Shown piece by piece: positions 35,524 through 45,099 of a stretch of 60,689 nucleotides of DNA (within the stretch, counting starts at the first letter, position 1; every line of letters begins with the position of its first letter). A program made the position numbers and the translations under genes. The notes under the pieces are model-generated. The model worked only from the letters and a program-made list of their open reading frames with translations. It was not told the origin of the DNA and searched no databases. This DNA comes from Coxiellaceae bacterium (lineage in GTDB: Bacteria > Pseudomonadota > Gammaproteobacteria > Coxiellales > Coxiellaceae), in NCBI GenBank assembly GCA_029212885.1, contig JARGPC010000005.1:116831-177519 (forward strand). Direction: 5' to 3'.

Positions 35524-36804
35524 ATGGCTAAAGCGCTATCTAAAGTTGTTAGTGCTGCAGTGGTTGGTAATGTCATTGAAGTATATGATATGTCGATCTA
35601 CGGTTACCTCGCCGCTTTTATTGCTGTTAATTTTTTTCCGCAGCACAATTCCATGGTCGGTTTGTTTAATACTTTTGCGGTATTCTTTTTAGGTTTTTTA
35701 GCGCGGCCATTAGGGTCGATTTTATTTGGCTATATTGGTGATCGTCGTGGTCGTAAAGCGGCATTGGTATTATCAGTGCTGTTGATGGCGGCAGCAACTT
35801 GTGCGATGGGTTTATTACCGACCTATCATTCAATTGGTAGTACAGCAGCGGTGTTGTTGGTGATTTTGCGTTTGCTGCAAGGTTTTTCGGTTGGTGGTGA
35901 GTATTTAGGCTCGTCGATTTTTTTAGTGGAGCATGCGCCCGAGCAGCGTCGCGGTTTATTTGGTGGCTTTGCGATGCTTAGTGGCAATGCTGGCATGTTA
36001 GTGGCGGCTGCGGCCGCATGGGCAGTGACTTATTTTATCCCAAAACAAGCGATTATTGATTACGGTTGGCGCTTGCCATTTATTGCGGCGATTATTGGTG
36101 GTGGGGTTGGTTTATGGTTGCGTTTACGGGCCAGTGAAACCAAAGCTTTTCAAGAAGTGCAGCGTCACAATACCCGTTTGTCGCATCCCTTGGTTGAGTC
36201 GTTTGTCTATTTTCGTCGTGCCTTGATTTCGATTGTAGGTTTAACCTGGTTGGGTGTGGTGGCTACTTATTTATTGGTAGTGTTTATGCCAACGTATATG
36301 TCTTCAGTATTGCATTACGGTTTCCACGATGCGATCACGATTAACTTAGTGTCAGTCATTTCATTATTGATTTGGATTCCGGTGGCGGGAATGTTATCGG
36401 ATCGCTTTGGTCGTCGCGTGATGATGGCGGTAGGTGCTTTGGGTTTAATGATCAGTATTGTGCCTTATTATATGCTATTAATGATGAATCATTTGTGGTT
36501 GGCTTATGTGGCGCAAAGTGTGATTATGATTCCACTTGGTATTTATTGTGGTGTAACGCCAACTTGTATTGTTGAAATGGTACCGCCGCATGTGCGTTTT
36601 AGTGCGACTACTTTGGCATACAATATTGGCGCGGCGATTTTTGGTGGTACCACACCGTTAATAGCTATTTGGTTAATCCATAACACAGGTGCGCCAATAG
36701 CGCCTGGATATTACCTGGTTTTCTGTGGTGTATTTTCATTGGCGGTTATCTATCGCATGGATGAAACCGCCAAGTCAAAACTTAAGCCGATTGGTATTGT
36801 CTAG
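35524..36804 (+). CDS. MFS transporter, metabolite:H+ symporter type
   Basis: 426 residues, twelve helices. Motif A is GYIGDRRGRKAAL and the MHS-type signature is LLQGFSVGGEYLGSSIFLVE, as in ProP and KgtP. It would import an organic acid, betaine or amino-acid-like solute with protons. The ATG follows the thyA stop with no gap, so it is read with thyA. Confidence 0.9.
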   Translation: MAKALSKVVSAAVVGNVIEVYDMSIYGYLAAFIAVNFFPQHNSMVGLFNTFAVFFLGFLARPLGSILFGYIGDRRGRKAALVLSVLLMAAATCAMGLLPTYHSIGSTAAVLLVILRLLQGFSVGGEYLGSSIFLVEHAPEQRRGLFGGFAMLSGNAGMLVAAAAAWAVTYFIPKQAIIDYGWRLPFIAAIIGGGVGLWLRLRASETKAFQEVQRHNTRLSHPLVESFVYFRRALISIVGLTWLGVVATYLLVVFMPTYMSSVLHYGFHDAITINLVSVISLLIWIPVAGMLSDRFGRRVMMAVGALGLMISIVPYYMLLMMNHLWLAYVAQSVIMIPLGIYCGVTPTCIVEMVPPHVRFSATTLAYNIGAAIFGGTTPLIAIWLIHNTGAPIAPGYYLVFCGVFSLAVIYRMDETAKSKLKPIGIV

Positions 36805-36830
36805 TAGCAGAAATGCATATCGTTATTAAA

Positions 36831-37493
36831 TCAGTAGGTTGCGGATGCCTCTAACAGGTTTTCTGTGATTTGTGTTGCATAAGGAGCTAGCTGGCACACA
36901 GGTTTAACGGCATCGAGTTTGGCTATATCAGCAGGAGCAATAAACCCCAGTGGGTCATAGGGCAGGTCAATGCCGATATTTTTGTAACATGCATAGACAT
37001 ATTCCGAGCAAATATAATGGTTGTCATGCGGTATGATGTCACCGTTTTCATGAATGCCGATTTTTGACATTGTAATGCGGCTGGCGATTTTAAAGATATC
37101 TTGTTTGCTGTATAGATCACCGGTGAGTGCGAATGCTTTTTCGTATAACTGTGCCAGTGCTTGTGTTTTGCCTGCCATGTCACTATGACGTGCTACTATC
37201 ATCTTGCCATCATAGCCTTTATTAGTATCGCGATAGTTTTTCAAATAGCCTTGGTCTAATGTCACACAACGCACACCAAATGATTCAACACTTTCAAGTA
37301 CCAACCATTGCCCAGTTTTGTTCAATTCTAAAATTAATGCGACATGGCTAAAAGCGCTATCGGTTGCTTTTTTAATGATATCGCTGACTAAGCCATTACC
37401 GGAACACAACAATAGATCACCTGACTTAATCTCTTGGCTGGCTGCTTTATAATGAGTGGGTTTTAACAGGTGAAAAATATCTGAGCTGATCAT
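36831..37493 (-). CDS. YiiX-like permuted papain-fold enzyme
   Basis: Start at 37493 (AAGGA 8 nt upstream) gives 220 residues. The permuted NlpC/P60 pattern is visible: SGDLLLCSGNGLVSDIIKKAT with FSHVALIL carrying the histidine, and near the end YICSEYVYACYKNIGI carrying the cysteine. Members cleave or form amide bonds in cell wall or lipids. No signal peptide is seen with this start. Confidence 0.8.
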   Translation of the reverse strand: MISSDIFHLLKPTHYKAASQEIKSGDLLLCSGNGLVSDIIKKATDSAFSHVALILELNKTGQWLVLESVESFGVRCVTLDQGYLKNYRDTNKGYDGKMIVARHSDMAGKTQALAQLYEKAFALTGDLYSKQDIFKIASRITMSKIGIHENGDIIPHDNHYICSEYVYACYKNIGIDLPYDPLGFIAPADIAKLDAVKPVCQLAPYATQITENLLEASATY

Positions 37494-37590
37494 TTTTGAA
37501 TTCCTTTTTAACAGTAATAAATCAAACCTAAGCCGATACAATAACATAACAAAAGGGTGGCGGCAGGTTCTAGTAATGTGTCAAAAAAGA

Positions 37591-37623
37591 AGAGGCTAAC
37601 GGGAAAGGTGATTGCTAGCCTCT
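37591..37623 (-). terminator. Terminator for the small secreted protein gene
   Basis: AGAGGCTA and TAGCCTCT pair around a 17-nt loop. On the minus strand the stem is followed by TCTTTTTT. Nearby (37630-37656) a 9-bp unit GGATTACTC is repeated three times. Confidence 0.65.
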
Positions 37624-37659
37624 AGGGTCGGATTACTCGGATTACTCGGATTGCTCGGG

Positions 37660-38070
37660 TTACGTGTAGGCTTTCAGAACAATATTTCCGTTAATAACAT
37701 TACAGCTATAGCCTGTTACGGTTGGGTTCACGTTTTTTGTGATAACCACACTATTTAAGCCAACACTGGCAACGCATGCACCTGCACCAGTGCCGATGGT
37801 GGTGGTAAAGGCGGCTGGGAAGTAAGCATTGCCGTCATCAACGATTGCAGCTGTGCTATTAATGGCGACAGATGTTGGATTTTTTACCAGTGCTGTTAAG
37901 TGTGCAGCCCTGGACTGAATGGGTAGCACGACACTGGTTTGATTAATGACAGCAGTGTGTGTCTCATTGCTGGGTGGCGGCGGAAAGCCGGCATAAGCAA
38001 TGCCATAACTGGCTATTGATGCCAAGATAATGGTTGGGAATATGCGGGTTACAGTTTTTAATGTTTTCAT
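37660..38070 (-). CDS. Small secreted protein, unknown
   Basis: 136 residues with a signal peptide (cleavage near ASIASYGIAYA-GF, residue 27). The mature part begins with a Pro-rich stretch and is then Thr, Val and Asn-rich beta-type sequence with two cysteines (GACVASVG and GYSCNV). AGAGGA precedes the ATG. No family recognised. Confidence 0.65.
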   Translation of the reverse strand: MKTLKTVTRIFPTIILASIASYGIAYAGFPPPPSNETHTAVINQTSVVLPIQSRAAHLTALVKNPTSVAINSTAAIVDDGNAYFPAAFTTTIGTGAGACVASVGLNSVVITKNVNPTVTGYSCNVINGNIVLKAYT

Positions 38071-38331
38071 GGTTTTTTCCTCTTGATATTATTTAATGAA
38101 TAGCTTTAGTGTGTGGTCTTGCAATTGAATAGGCGGCTAGCGCCAATTGAGGGCGAGGAAAGGAGTGTGCTTTGTTATTAAATGTATCATAATGTAATGC
38201 TACATGAGTACGTTCGGTTTGTCAACACCCGGTGTGTTATTAATTAATCAGGCATGAATACGCAATATTTGCTGCTATAAGATCCATTTGTTATGCTTGG
38301 TTTGCTTTTTTCAACAGGGACGGGGTTCACT

Positions 38332-39165
38332 ATGGAACGCAAAAACATCGCCAGTCATGCCAAGTGGGAAAATATTGTTGGTTACTCCCGCGCCGTATGT
38401 ATCGGGCCAAATATTTCTGTATCAGGCACCACCGCGACTAATGAAGAGGGTGGTATTGTTGGCGTCGGTGATGCTTATGAACAAACCATGCAAGCACTGC
38501 GTAATATTCAGGCAGCATTGAAAGAGGCGGGTGCTACTTTAGAGCATGTTATCCGCACACGCATATATGTCAGCAATATTGAAGATTGGGAAGCGGTAGG
38601 GCGTGCACACGCAGAGTTCTTTATGATAATACGTCCTGCATCCACCATGGTAGAGGTGGGGCGCTTTATTAGCTCTGATATTTTGGTTGAAATCGAAGCT
38701 GAAGCCTATTTGGATCCATTAATGATTCGATTGGTTAAAGAAGAAGAAATGGAATGGATCAATGAAACCTATGTGACCCAAGGTTTTGCATCATCAGAAT
38801 TTGAGCGTGATATTATTATTTTAGCCGAGTGTGATGGCAAGACGGCGGGCTTTGGGCGGCTAATCAAGATTGATGATGATAGCGTTGAAATGGGTGGTAT
38901 ATATATCTTCCCCGAGTTTCGTCATCGCAATTGTGCTAATCAAATCATTACCTATTTATTAGAGCGTTCTAATAAATGGAAAAATGTGTATTGTGTGCCA
39001 CCACTATCCATGTATTCACTGTACGAAAATTTTGGTTTTACCGCGTCAGATCACTTAGATACCGTGCCAGAATTTATCGTCAAAAAATACGATTGGGATC
39101 GCAGTAAACAAAGCAATGACCAATCGTATTTAATCTTTAGGCATAGACGCAATAAAAAATTATAA
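38332..39165 (+). CDS. RidA domain fused to GNAT acetyltransferase
   Basis: The start at 38332 is preceded by AGGGACGGGG. 277 residues. Residues 1-120 are a RidA/YjgF domain: the substrate-site arginine in VIRTRIYV, the glutamate in VEIEAEAY, and the usual [14 protein letters not shown] start. Residues about 125-270 are a GNAT domain ([35 protein letters not shown]). RidA proteins hydrolyse reactive enamines or imines; GNAT domains transfer acetyl groups. The pair in one chain suggests acetylation of a related amine (inference). Its end overlaps htpX by 6 bp. Confidence 0.85.
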   Translation: MERKNIASHAKWENIVGYSRAVCIGPNISVSGTTATNEEGGIVGVGDAYEQTMQALRNIQAALKEAGATLEHVIRTRIYVSNIEDWEAVGRAHAEFFMIIRPASTMVEVGRFISSDILVEIEAEAYLDPLMIRLVKEEEMEWINETYVTQGFASSEFERDIIILAECDGKTAGFGRLIKIDDDSVEMGGIYIFPEFRHRNCANQIITYLLERSNKWKNVYCVPPLSMYSLYENFGFTASDHLDTVPEFIVKKYDWDRSKQSNDQSYLIFRHRRNKKL

Positions 39166-40059
39166 GCCTTTCTTTAACGCCTCAATGCGTTTTTCTAATG
39201 GTGGGTGACTGGCAAATAATGCCATAATCGATTTGTGGCCATTGATCATCAAATTTTGAAATGATTTGCCACGGTTATCTTGCGGTGCACCGGCTTGGCT
39301 GAGCTGTTGTAAGCGTTGAAGGGCGCTAATCATGGCTTGCTTACCAACAAGCTTTGCCGAGCCACGATCGGCACGGAATTCACGCCAGCGCGAGAAGGCC
39401 ATGATAATTATGCTGGCTAAAATGCCGAAGATAACCTGAAATAATATGGCGATACCATAATAAGCAAATGAACCTAATCCCTCACCGCTGCTTTCACCGC
39501 GTGATAGGAATTGTGTGACTAAATAGGCTGCAATGCGTGAAAAGAAAAATACAAAGGTATTTAATACGCCCTGCAATAAGGCCATGGTGATCATGTCGCC
39601 ATTGCTGACGTGTGTCATTTCATGGCCAAGTACGCCGGTGACTTGTTCTTCAGTCATGCCGTTGATTAAGCCAGTTGATACCGCTACTAATGCGTTATTA
39701 CGATTCCAACCAGTGGCAAACGCATTGGGTTCAGGGCTATCATAAATGCCTACCTCAGGCATGCGCACGCCGGCTTTGGTGGCGAGATTGCGAACCGTAT
39801 TAAACACAAATGTTTGCTGTGGGCCATTGGGTGTTTTAATGATTTGAATGCGATAGGCCATTTTGGCCATCCATTTGGAAATCATCAGTGAGATAAAGGA
39901 ACCAACAAAACCGACAATAGCGGAGAGCGCCATTAGCGCGCCGTAGTCAATGCCGTGTTGCGTTAGGTAAGGCTGGATATTAAAGATTGCCAGTATAATT
40001 GAGATCACCGCCATAATGGCGATATTGGTGGCTACAAATAAAAACACACGTTTAAACAT
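39160..40059 (-). CDS. htpX: Membrane metalloprotease HtpX
   Basis: A 299-residue integral-membrane zinc protease for quality control of membrane proteins. The zinc motif is [10 protein letters not shown] (about 142-151) and the third ligand lies in [13 protein letters not shown]. Four hydrophobic segments, two before and two after the active site, as in E. coli (293). GAGGTAGAAG precedes the ATG. Confidence 0.95.
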   Translation of the reverse strand: MFKRVFLFVATNIAIMAVISIILAIFNIQPYLTQHGIDYGALMALSAIVGFVGSFISLMISKWMAKMAYRIQIIKTPNGPQQTFVFNTVRNLATKAGVRMPEVGIYDSPEPNAFATGWNRNNALVAVSTGLINGMTEEQVTGVLGHEMTHVSNGDMITMALLQGVLNTFVFFFSRIAAYLVTQFLSRGESSGEGLGSFAYYGIAILFQVIFGILASIIIMAFSRWREFRADRGSAKLVGKQAMISALQRLQQLSQAGAPQDNRGKSFQNLMINGHKSIMALFASHPPLEKRIEALKKGL

Positions 40060-40080
40060 CTTCTACCTCTTTATCTTTTC

Positions 40081-40273
40081 ACATCCGGACCTTGCTTTGT
40101 CATCCGGGACCTTGCTTTGTCATCCCGGACCCCGATCCGGGAACCAGTCCACATATTATCACTCACCGAGCATGATTGATGCAAGTGGTCTGTTATGCCT
40201 GTGACAACCTGTCATTCCTGCGAAAGCAGGAATCCATATCATATAGAATCCCGGGTCCGGGGTGCGGGATGAC
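40081..40273. repeat. GTCAT-type repeat, locus d: array plus full element
   Basis: This fills most of the 347-bp gap between htpX and the next gene. Three 19-20 bp units (40081-40140) end in the hairpin CCCGGACCCCGATCCGGG. A second, complete 63-bp element lies at 40211-40273, beginning GTCATTCC and ending GGGATGAC, with hairpins ATTCCTGCGAAAGCAGGAAT and CCCGGGTCCGGGG. It has the order of hairpins reversed relative to loci c and e. Nothing else is seen before 40407. Confidence 0.85.
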
Positions 40274-40406
40274 AGTTAAGCCAATGATTACTGATCCCAA
40301 ACAAACAATTAGCCCTTAGTTGTGTTGATGCCGTTAAGATGTTGTTTGCACTATCGTGTCTATACTTTGATGACGCTTGAATATATAAAATTGGATTGAG
40401 GTCAGT

Positions 40407-42344
40407 ATGAAAACGCATTGTGCAGTTAGCTCACGCTTTTATCGTTACTTTATTGCCGGTTTACTTTGTCTCTTCATGTTGTTATTTAGCACGATGGCTC
40501 GAGCAAGTCTCAGTGATTTTGCTGCTACATTTCGTAATAACACCAATCATGATATTACCTTGAAGAGTATGCGCACCAAGGATAACCCATTAACATTGGT
40601 CGTTCCGCGAGGGGAAACCATAGCGGTGCCTAAATCTGGTTGGGTAAACGCCGGTGATAAGCATGTTTATATAGAGTTAGTGGGCGATAATAAGCAATTG
40701 TGTACAAAGGATCCTAATATAAGATATGGGACTAAATTCAGTGTTGGGTTTGGTTGGGATGTCAAAGGTGACCTATGCCCTTCAGCGGATCTTCAGCCGC
40801 CTACACCTCCGCTGCCACCAGTAGAGGGAGTTCCAATTTTTTCTTCGATGCCTGATTTGATACAAGTGACGGTGGGCCAATCCGTCAGTTATTCTGGCAT
40901 GGTGAGTAATACGAGTGGTTCGACTGATGGTATAACTGTCGTTTTTTCTCCGAATTCAGTTGGGGGTATCAGTGCTTCCTATGGTGGTAATGGGGTAGTT
41001 ATGTTTTCAGGTGTTGGTTTAACACCGGGTAGTCATGTTATTCAATCTACTGCCACCAATAATCAAGGCTCGTCGACATACTCGACGACTGTTCAGGTTT
41101 CTCAAAGTCAGACTAGTGCCATTGTGCCACGCACCATTAGTGCATGGTTATATGATGCGTCTGGGCCGAGTGCTCACTTGGGTCAATTTGAGGGTGATAT
41201 TAGAAAATGGAATGAAAAGGCTAAGAATGCAGGCGATAAGTTAATTGAGCTGCATACCTATGGAACAGATATGGAAATGTACGGTGAAGCACCGAATTAT
41301 GCATTGGAAACGTATTATACATTGCCAACTAGATTCACAATAAATGGTGAGAATGATAAGTCACAATTGGTAGGCCCTTATAATTTATTACACTATAAAC
41401 AGGCCATTCCTGAGCTAGCCTATATGTCGCCAACAGTAGACGGTAGAACTGACGCGGGAGGATATTTAACAAAATTTAATACTTTAAGTTTGGGTGCCGT
41501 ATTGGATTATGCTGATTTGCTGTCTAGCCAGGCTTGTATGGATAGGCGCCTTGATGGATTGCAGATAGATGTTGAGCCATTGGATTTTTCAATAACGAAC
41601 GGTGAAAATACTAATGTTCCTACGCAAGTCGCTTTTTATTTGCGGATATCGGATAATTTCAGTGCAATAGCCAAAGATCCTGCAATACCTTCACGCATAG
41701 GTCCTGAAGAGCGCGCTACTTTAGCTATGTGCAAAGATAAGCATAGATATGTATCGGTATTCACGTTTGCCAGCAAGATTCAATCAGCGGTACTTAATCA
41801 AAATTTACCAGCCAGTGATGCAACTCAGGAATTATTGAAAAGGGAAAATTTCTTGGTGGTTGATTCGTTGTATGATCTGCCCCCAGGAACAACGTCAAAA
41901 CAGATGACTGACCCCGCCACTTATTATTGGTATGTAAAAGAAGAAGCGCAAGCGATGCTGGATTTGTCCAATCGTTATAAATTTAATTTTAAATTTGCCA
42001 TTCCTGCTTCTTGTTCATTCCATGAATGTGGAACCACCAGTGGTGGTAAATACAAACAAAAAGATTATGCACTGGCAGCCATTAACGCTATTGGTGCGGT
42101 GAATGCAGAGAATAATAATGCCATTTGTAACAGTCCATACTTTAAGGGGGTAGCTGTTTGGGCGTTTGATTATCATGAGGCTAAATGGGATGGTCAAAAC
42201 TTTAGTATAATACCGCCTACTAATGAGGTGATGGATGCATTGTTGCACCATGGTCACGGCAATATTAATGGACAGGCAGTCATAGATAATCGGCCTGTAA
42301 AAACAGGAATAAGCAATGCCATTGGCTGTTCAATTAATCAATAA
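40407..42344 (+). CDS. Secreted multidomain GH18-like protein
   Basis: 645 residues with a long signal peptide (cleavage near ARA-SLSD, about residue 34). An N-terminal beta domain (about 35-130) is followed by a PPTPPLPP linker, an Ig-like domain (about 145-235) and a barrel-like part (240-620). The barrel holds LDGLQIDVEPLDF: compared with the GH18 motif DGxDxDxE it keeps Asp383, Asp388 and Glu390 but has Gln at 386. It may be a glycosidase with altered chemistry or a carbohydrate-binding relic. The second extracellular GH18-type protein of the window. Confidence 0.75.
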   Translation: MKTHCAVSSRFYRYFIAGLLCLFMLLFSTMARASLSDFAATFRNNTNHDITLKSMRTKDNPLTLVVPRGETIAVPKSGWVNAGDKHVYIELVGDNKQLCTKDPNIRYGTKFSVGFGWDVKGDLCPSADLQPPTPPLPPVEGVPIFSSMPDLIQVTVGQSVSYSGMVSNTSGSTDGITVVFSPNSVGGISASYGGNGVVMFSGVGLTPGSHVIQSTATNNQGSSTYSTTVQVSQSQTSAIVPRTISAWLYDASGPSAHLGQFEGDIRKWNEKAKNAGDKLIELHTYGTDMEMYGEAPNYALETYYTLPTRFTINGENDKSQLVGPYNLLHYKQAIPELAYMSPTVDGRTDAGGYLTKFNTLSLGAVLDYADLLSSQACMDRRLDGLQIDVEPLDFSITNGENTNVPTQVAFYLRISDNFSAIAKDPAIPSRIGPEERATLAMCKDKHRYVSVFTFASKIQSAVLNQNLPASDATQELLKRENFLVVDSLYDLPPGTTSKQMTDPATYYWYVKEEAQAMLDLSNRYKFNFKFAIPASCSFHECGTTSGGKYKQKDYALAAINAIGAVNAENNNAICNSPYFKGVAVWAFDYHEAKWDGQNFSIIPPTNEVMDALLHHGHGNINGQAVIDNRPVKTGISNAIGCSINQ

Positions 42345-42356
42345 GTAGCGGTGAGT

Positions 42357-43067
42357 CTAGCCACCGCCACCTGCTTGGGGGCCACTAGTTGAAACGTTGT
42401 CTAATAAACGTGGTCCCGTGTCTCGATCTGCTTTTAACGGTTGATCTTCAAGTGCTCGTTGTTGGCTTGGCGAGTTTTCCAATGCTTTACTTCTGCTCAT
42501 GGCGTCTTCTAATGTAGGCGAAGGATCTTGGCGGTTGGCGTCCGGTAATTTTCCAAAGTCCTTACCAAATAGTTGACTTAGGTAGTCCATGGCGGCTTCT
42601 TTGCTTGGAAAGGTTAGTACGATAATGGTTGTATTGCCGCATTTATATACCTGTGGTGGATGGTCTTTATAAAATTGCTGTTCGCTTTCAGGTCTATTTT
42701 TAACAAAATCATCAAAAGTATCGAGCACTTTCTGTGGCGTAATGTCAGCTTTGGGATTACTGTTAATTATATCGATAGCTTCTTCAAGTGATGTAGATCG
42801 TTTACCATTGCGCCAGTTTTGCTGTTGGCCTGCATTCAGTTCGCTGTCATAAGCTTTGCGTTTTTTATCGTCATTCAGTGTTTCATAAGCTTGTTGGATT
42901 TGCTGAAACTTAGCCGTGGCACCTGGTCCAGCCTTGTCCGGGTGGAATTTTAGTGCTAATCGCCGGTAGGCTTTTTTTATTTGTTCTTTGTTCGCATCCT
43001 GCTGAAGGCCCAGTGTTCCATAATGGCTCATTTCAGATTGTTTGCTTTTTTGAGTAGGATTGCGCAT
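42357..43067 (-). CDS. J-domain protein
   Basis: 236 residues. The J domain (about 13-80) is complete: YGTLGLQQDANKEQIKKAY, the HPD motif in LKFHPDKAGPG, and FQQIQQAYETLNDD. There are no zinc-finger or C-terminal DnaJ client domains. The rest is a unique region with a helical middle and a disordered tail ending in glycines. Such class C J-proteins direct Hsp70 to special tasks; in intracellular bacteria some are secreted. Role unknown. Confidence 0.82.
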   Translation of the reverse strand: MRNPTQKSKQSEMSHYGTLGLQQDANKEQIKKAYRRLALKFHPDKAGPGATAKFQQIQQAYETLNDDKKRKAYDSELNAGQQQNWRNGKRSTSLEEAIDIINSNPKADITPQKVLDTFDDFVKNRPESEQQFYKDHPPQVYKCGNTTIIVLTFPSKEAAMDYLSQLFGKDFGKLPDANRQDPSPTLEDAMSRSKALENSPSQQRALEDQPLKADRDTGPRLLDNVSTSGPQAGGGG

Positions 43068-43236
43068 GTTTTTCTCTTCATCAGTTGTCTGTGCGTGTTC
43101 TTATATTGTAAGGTTGTATTATTAATAGCAGCTTAACAAATTCAAGAGGTTGGTAAGGCCTTGGTGATAATGGGCTTAACAGTCAGTCAATCTGTATGCT
43201 AACATACTGATCTTTGGATTTTTGAAAGGTGAACCC

Positions 43237-43599
43237 ATGCCGCACACTAGTATTATGTATTCCACGCACTTTGCTGACTTTGACTTTAAGCCGTTATTGG
43301 CAGCGATATCTCAAGCTTATGTAACCCACTGTAAAGCGCAAATATCAACTGCGTTGGGGTATGCAACACCTTTTACTCAGGTAGTGGTTGCTGGTGAAGC
43401 GGACAGTGATAAGGCCATTATTTGGATTCGATTAAAAATGAAAGCTGGACGCAATCAGGAACAAAAAAATGCTTTGATGCTTGAAGTGCGTGATTTATGT
43501 GAGCAACTGCTAAGACCATTTGCGCGCACTAATGATTTATTCTGCCAGCCACGGGTAGAGCTTAGCGAATTATCAGCTGATTATATGATGCTGGAGTGA
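43237..43599 (+). CDS. 5-carboxymethyl-2-hydroxymuconate isomerase-like protein
   Basis: 120 residues from the ATG at 43237 (AAGGTG 6 nt upstream); the protein starts with the MPH whose proline is the catalytic base in the tautomerase superfamily. LKMKAGRNQEQKNALM and VELSELSADYM match CHMI (HpcD) proteins. No other homoprotocatechuate gene is nearby, so the substrate may differ. Confidence 0.8.
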   Translation: MPHTSIMYSTHFADFDFKPLLAAISQAYVTHCKAQISTALGYATPFTQVVVAGEADSDKAIIWIRLKMKAGRNQEQKNALMLEVRDLCEQLLRPFARTNDLFCQPRVELSELSADYMMLE

Positions 43600-43676
43600 T
43601 AATTAATTTCAAAATACGGTAAATAAATTTCAATAAATATTCATTAAAATTACTTAACTTAGTAGCGGAGAAAGAT

Positions 43677-43708
43677 TTAGCCGTTTTGCGTTAATAGCAT
43701 TCGGCTAA
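43677..43708 (-). terminator. Possible terminator after ctpA
   Basis: On the minus strand TTAGCCG and CGGCTAA pair around an 18-nt loop directly after the ctpA stop, followed by ATCTTTCTC. The T-tract is weak. Confidence 0.4.
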
Positions 43709-45073
43709 TTAGTTCACAGCACTCATACCGCGAAGCATCATAATAGCTTCGTACAATTGATAGTCTTTCTTGGCGAGAGCAATATCCGCTTGGCGATTTT
43801 TCTTTAGTTGTTCTTCTTGTTTCTTGAAATCATCCGCATTGCCATTGCCTAAGTGATTGTCGTAGTCTGCCTCATCGATATCGATATACTTATCTAAGTC
43901 TTTTTGGCTGACATTTAATTGCGGTATCACTACATCAGGTTGAATGCCCTGTGCTTGGATAACACGTCCTGACGGTGTGTAATATAAGGCGGTTGTCAGT
44001 TTAATGGCTGTGGTTTTGCTGATTGGGATGACTGTTTGAACGGAGCCTTTACCAAAGCTGCGTGTGCCCATGATGATGGCGCGACGATAGTCTTGTAATG
44101 CGCCGGCAACGATTTCAGAGGCAGAGGCAGAGCCGCCATTAATCAATACTACCATTGGTACGCCGGGTAGCATATCGCCTGGTGTGGCTTTTAAATAATT
44201 ATCAGATGAAGGGATGCGGCCTTTGGTGTAGACAATATAATCTTTGTATTTTTTAGTAATCTTTTTTGAGTTTAAAAAGGCATCGGCAACGTCGGCGCTA
44301 GCATCTAATAAGCCACCTGGGTTGTTGCGTAAATCCAAAATAAAGCCTTTAAGTTTGCCTTTACTTTTTTTCTTGAGTTTGGCGATGGCTTTTGTCAGAT
44401 TTTGTTTTAATGGACCCTGGAAGAAGATGATGCGTACATAGCCGTAGTTATTATCGAGTAATTTAGTTTTAAGGCTAGAGAATTGAATTTTTTTGCGGGT
44501 AATCTCTATGACTTTGGGTTTGTCGTTACCTTTGCGCACAATCGTAAGTGAAACAGCTGTGCCGGGCTTGCCTTTAATACGATTAATGGCTTCGAGTGTG
44601 GTCAGGTCACGCACTAATTTACCATTTATCTTTACAATTAAATCACCGGATTTAACACCTGCGACAAACGCGGGTGTGCCATCGATAGGGCTAACGACTT
44701 TTAGTAAGCCTTTGTCAGTGGTTAGTTCGATGCCTATACCAGTGTATTCACCGGATACGCTGTTGTGTAATTCTTTTAATTCGTCGGTGCTTAAAAAAGT
44801 GGAGTGAGGATCCAGCTCTGAGACCATGCCAGAAATGGCATTATTGAAAAGCGTCTTGTCTTCGACAGGTTTAATATAGTAATGCTTGATGGCAGCGATG
44901 GCGGTAACAAATTGCTGGATGTCTTCAAAGGGTAATGATTCGTGACTATCAGCATCTAGTGTTTGTTCGCTAGGCGTAATCACTTTTTTTAGTGGGGCTT
45001 TTTTCGGAGCTGCTGTAATGGAAAAAAATGTAAAAGATAAGACAGTTACTGCGAGAAGTTTAATTATTTTCAT
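43709..45073 (-). CDS. ctpA: Carboxyl-terminal processing protease, S41 family
   Basis: 454 residues from the ATG at 45073 (AAGGAA 8 nt upstream); the longer frame overlaps envC and lacks a signal peptide at its start. Signal peptide 1-20, PDZ domain (about 85-165: YTGIGIELTTDKGLLKV) and S41 protease with catalytic serine in GSASASEIVAG and lysine in FGKGSVQT. It trims periplasmic proteins, including cell-wall hydrolases. Third gene of gpmI-envC-ctpA. Confidence 0.93.
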   Translation of the reverse strand: MKIIKLLAVTVLSFTFFSITAAPKKAPLKKVITPSEQTLDADSHESLPFEDIQQFVTAIAAIKHYYIKPVEDKTLFNNAISGMVSELDPHSTFLSTDELKELHNSVSGEYTGIGIELTTDKGLLKVVSPIDGTPAFVAGVKSGDLIVKINGKLVRDLTTLEAINRIKGKPGTAVSLTIVRKGNDKPKVIEITRKKIQFSSLKTKLLDNNYGYVRIIFFQGPLKQNLTKAIAKLKKKSKGKLKGFILDLRNNPGGLLDASADVADAFLNSKKITKKYKDYIVYTKGRIPSSDNYLKATPGDMLPGVPMVVLINGGSASASEIVAGALQDYRRAIIMGTRSFGKGSVQTVIPISKTTAIKLTTALYYTPSGRVIQAQGIQPDVVIPQLNVSQKDLDKYIDIDEADYDNHLGNGNADDFKKQEEQLKKNRQADIALAKKDYQLYEAIMMLRGMSAVN

Positions 45074-45099
45074 AGTTGGAATTCCTTGTGTCTTATCAC

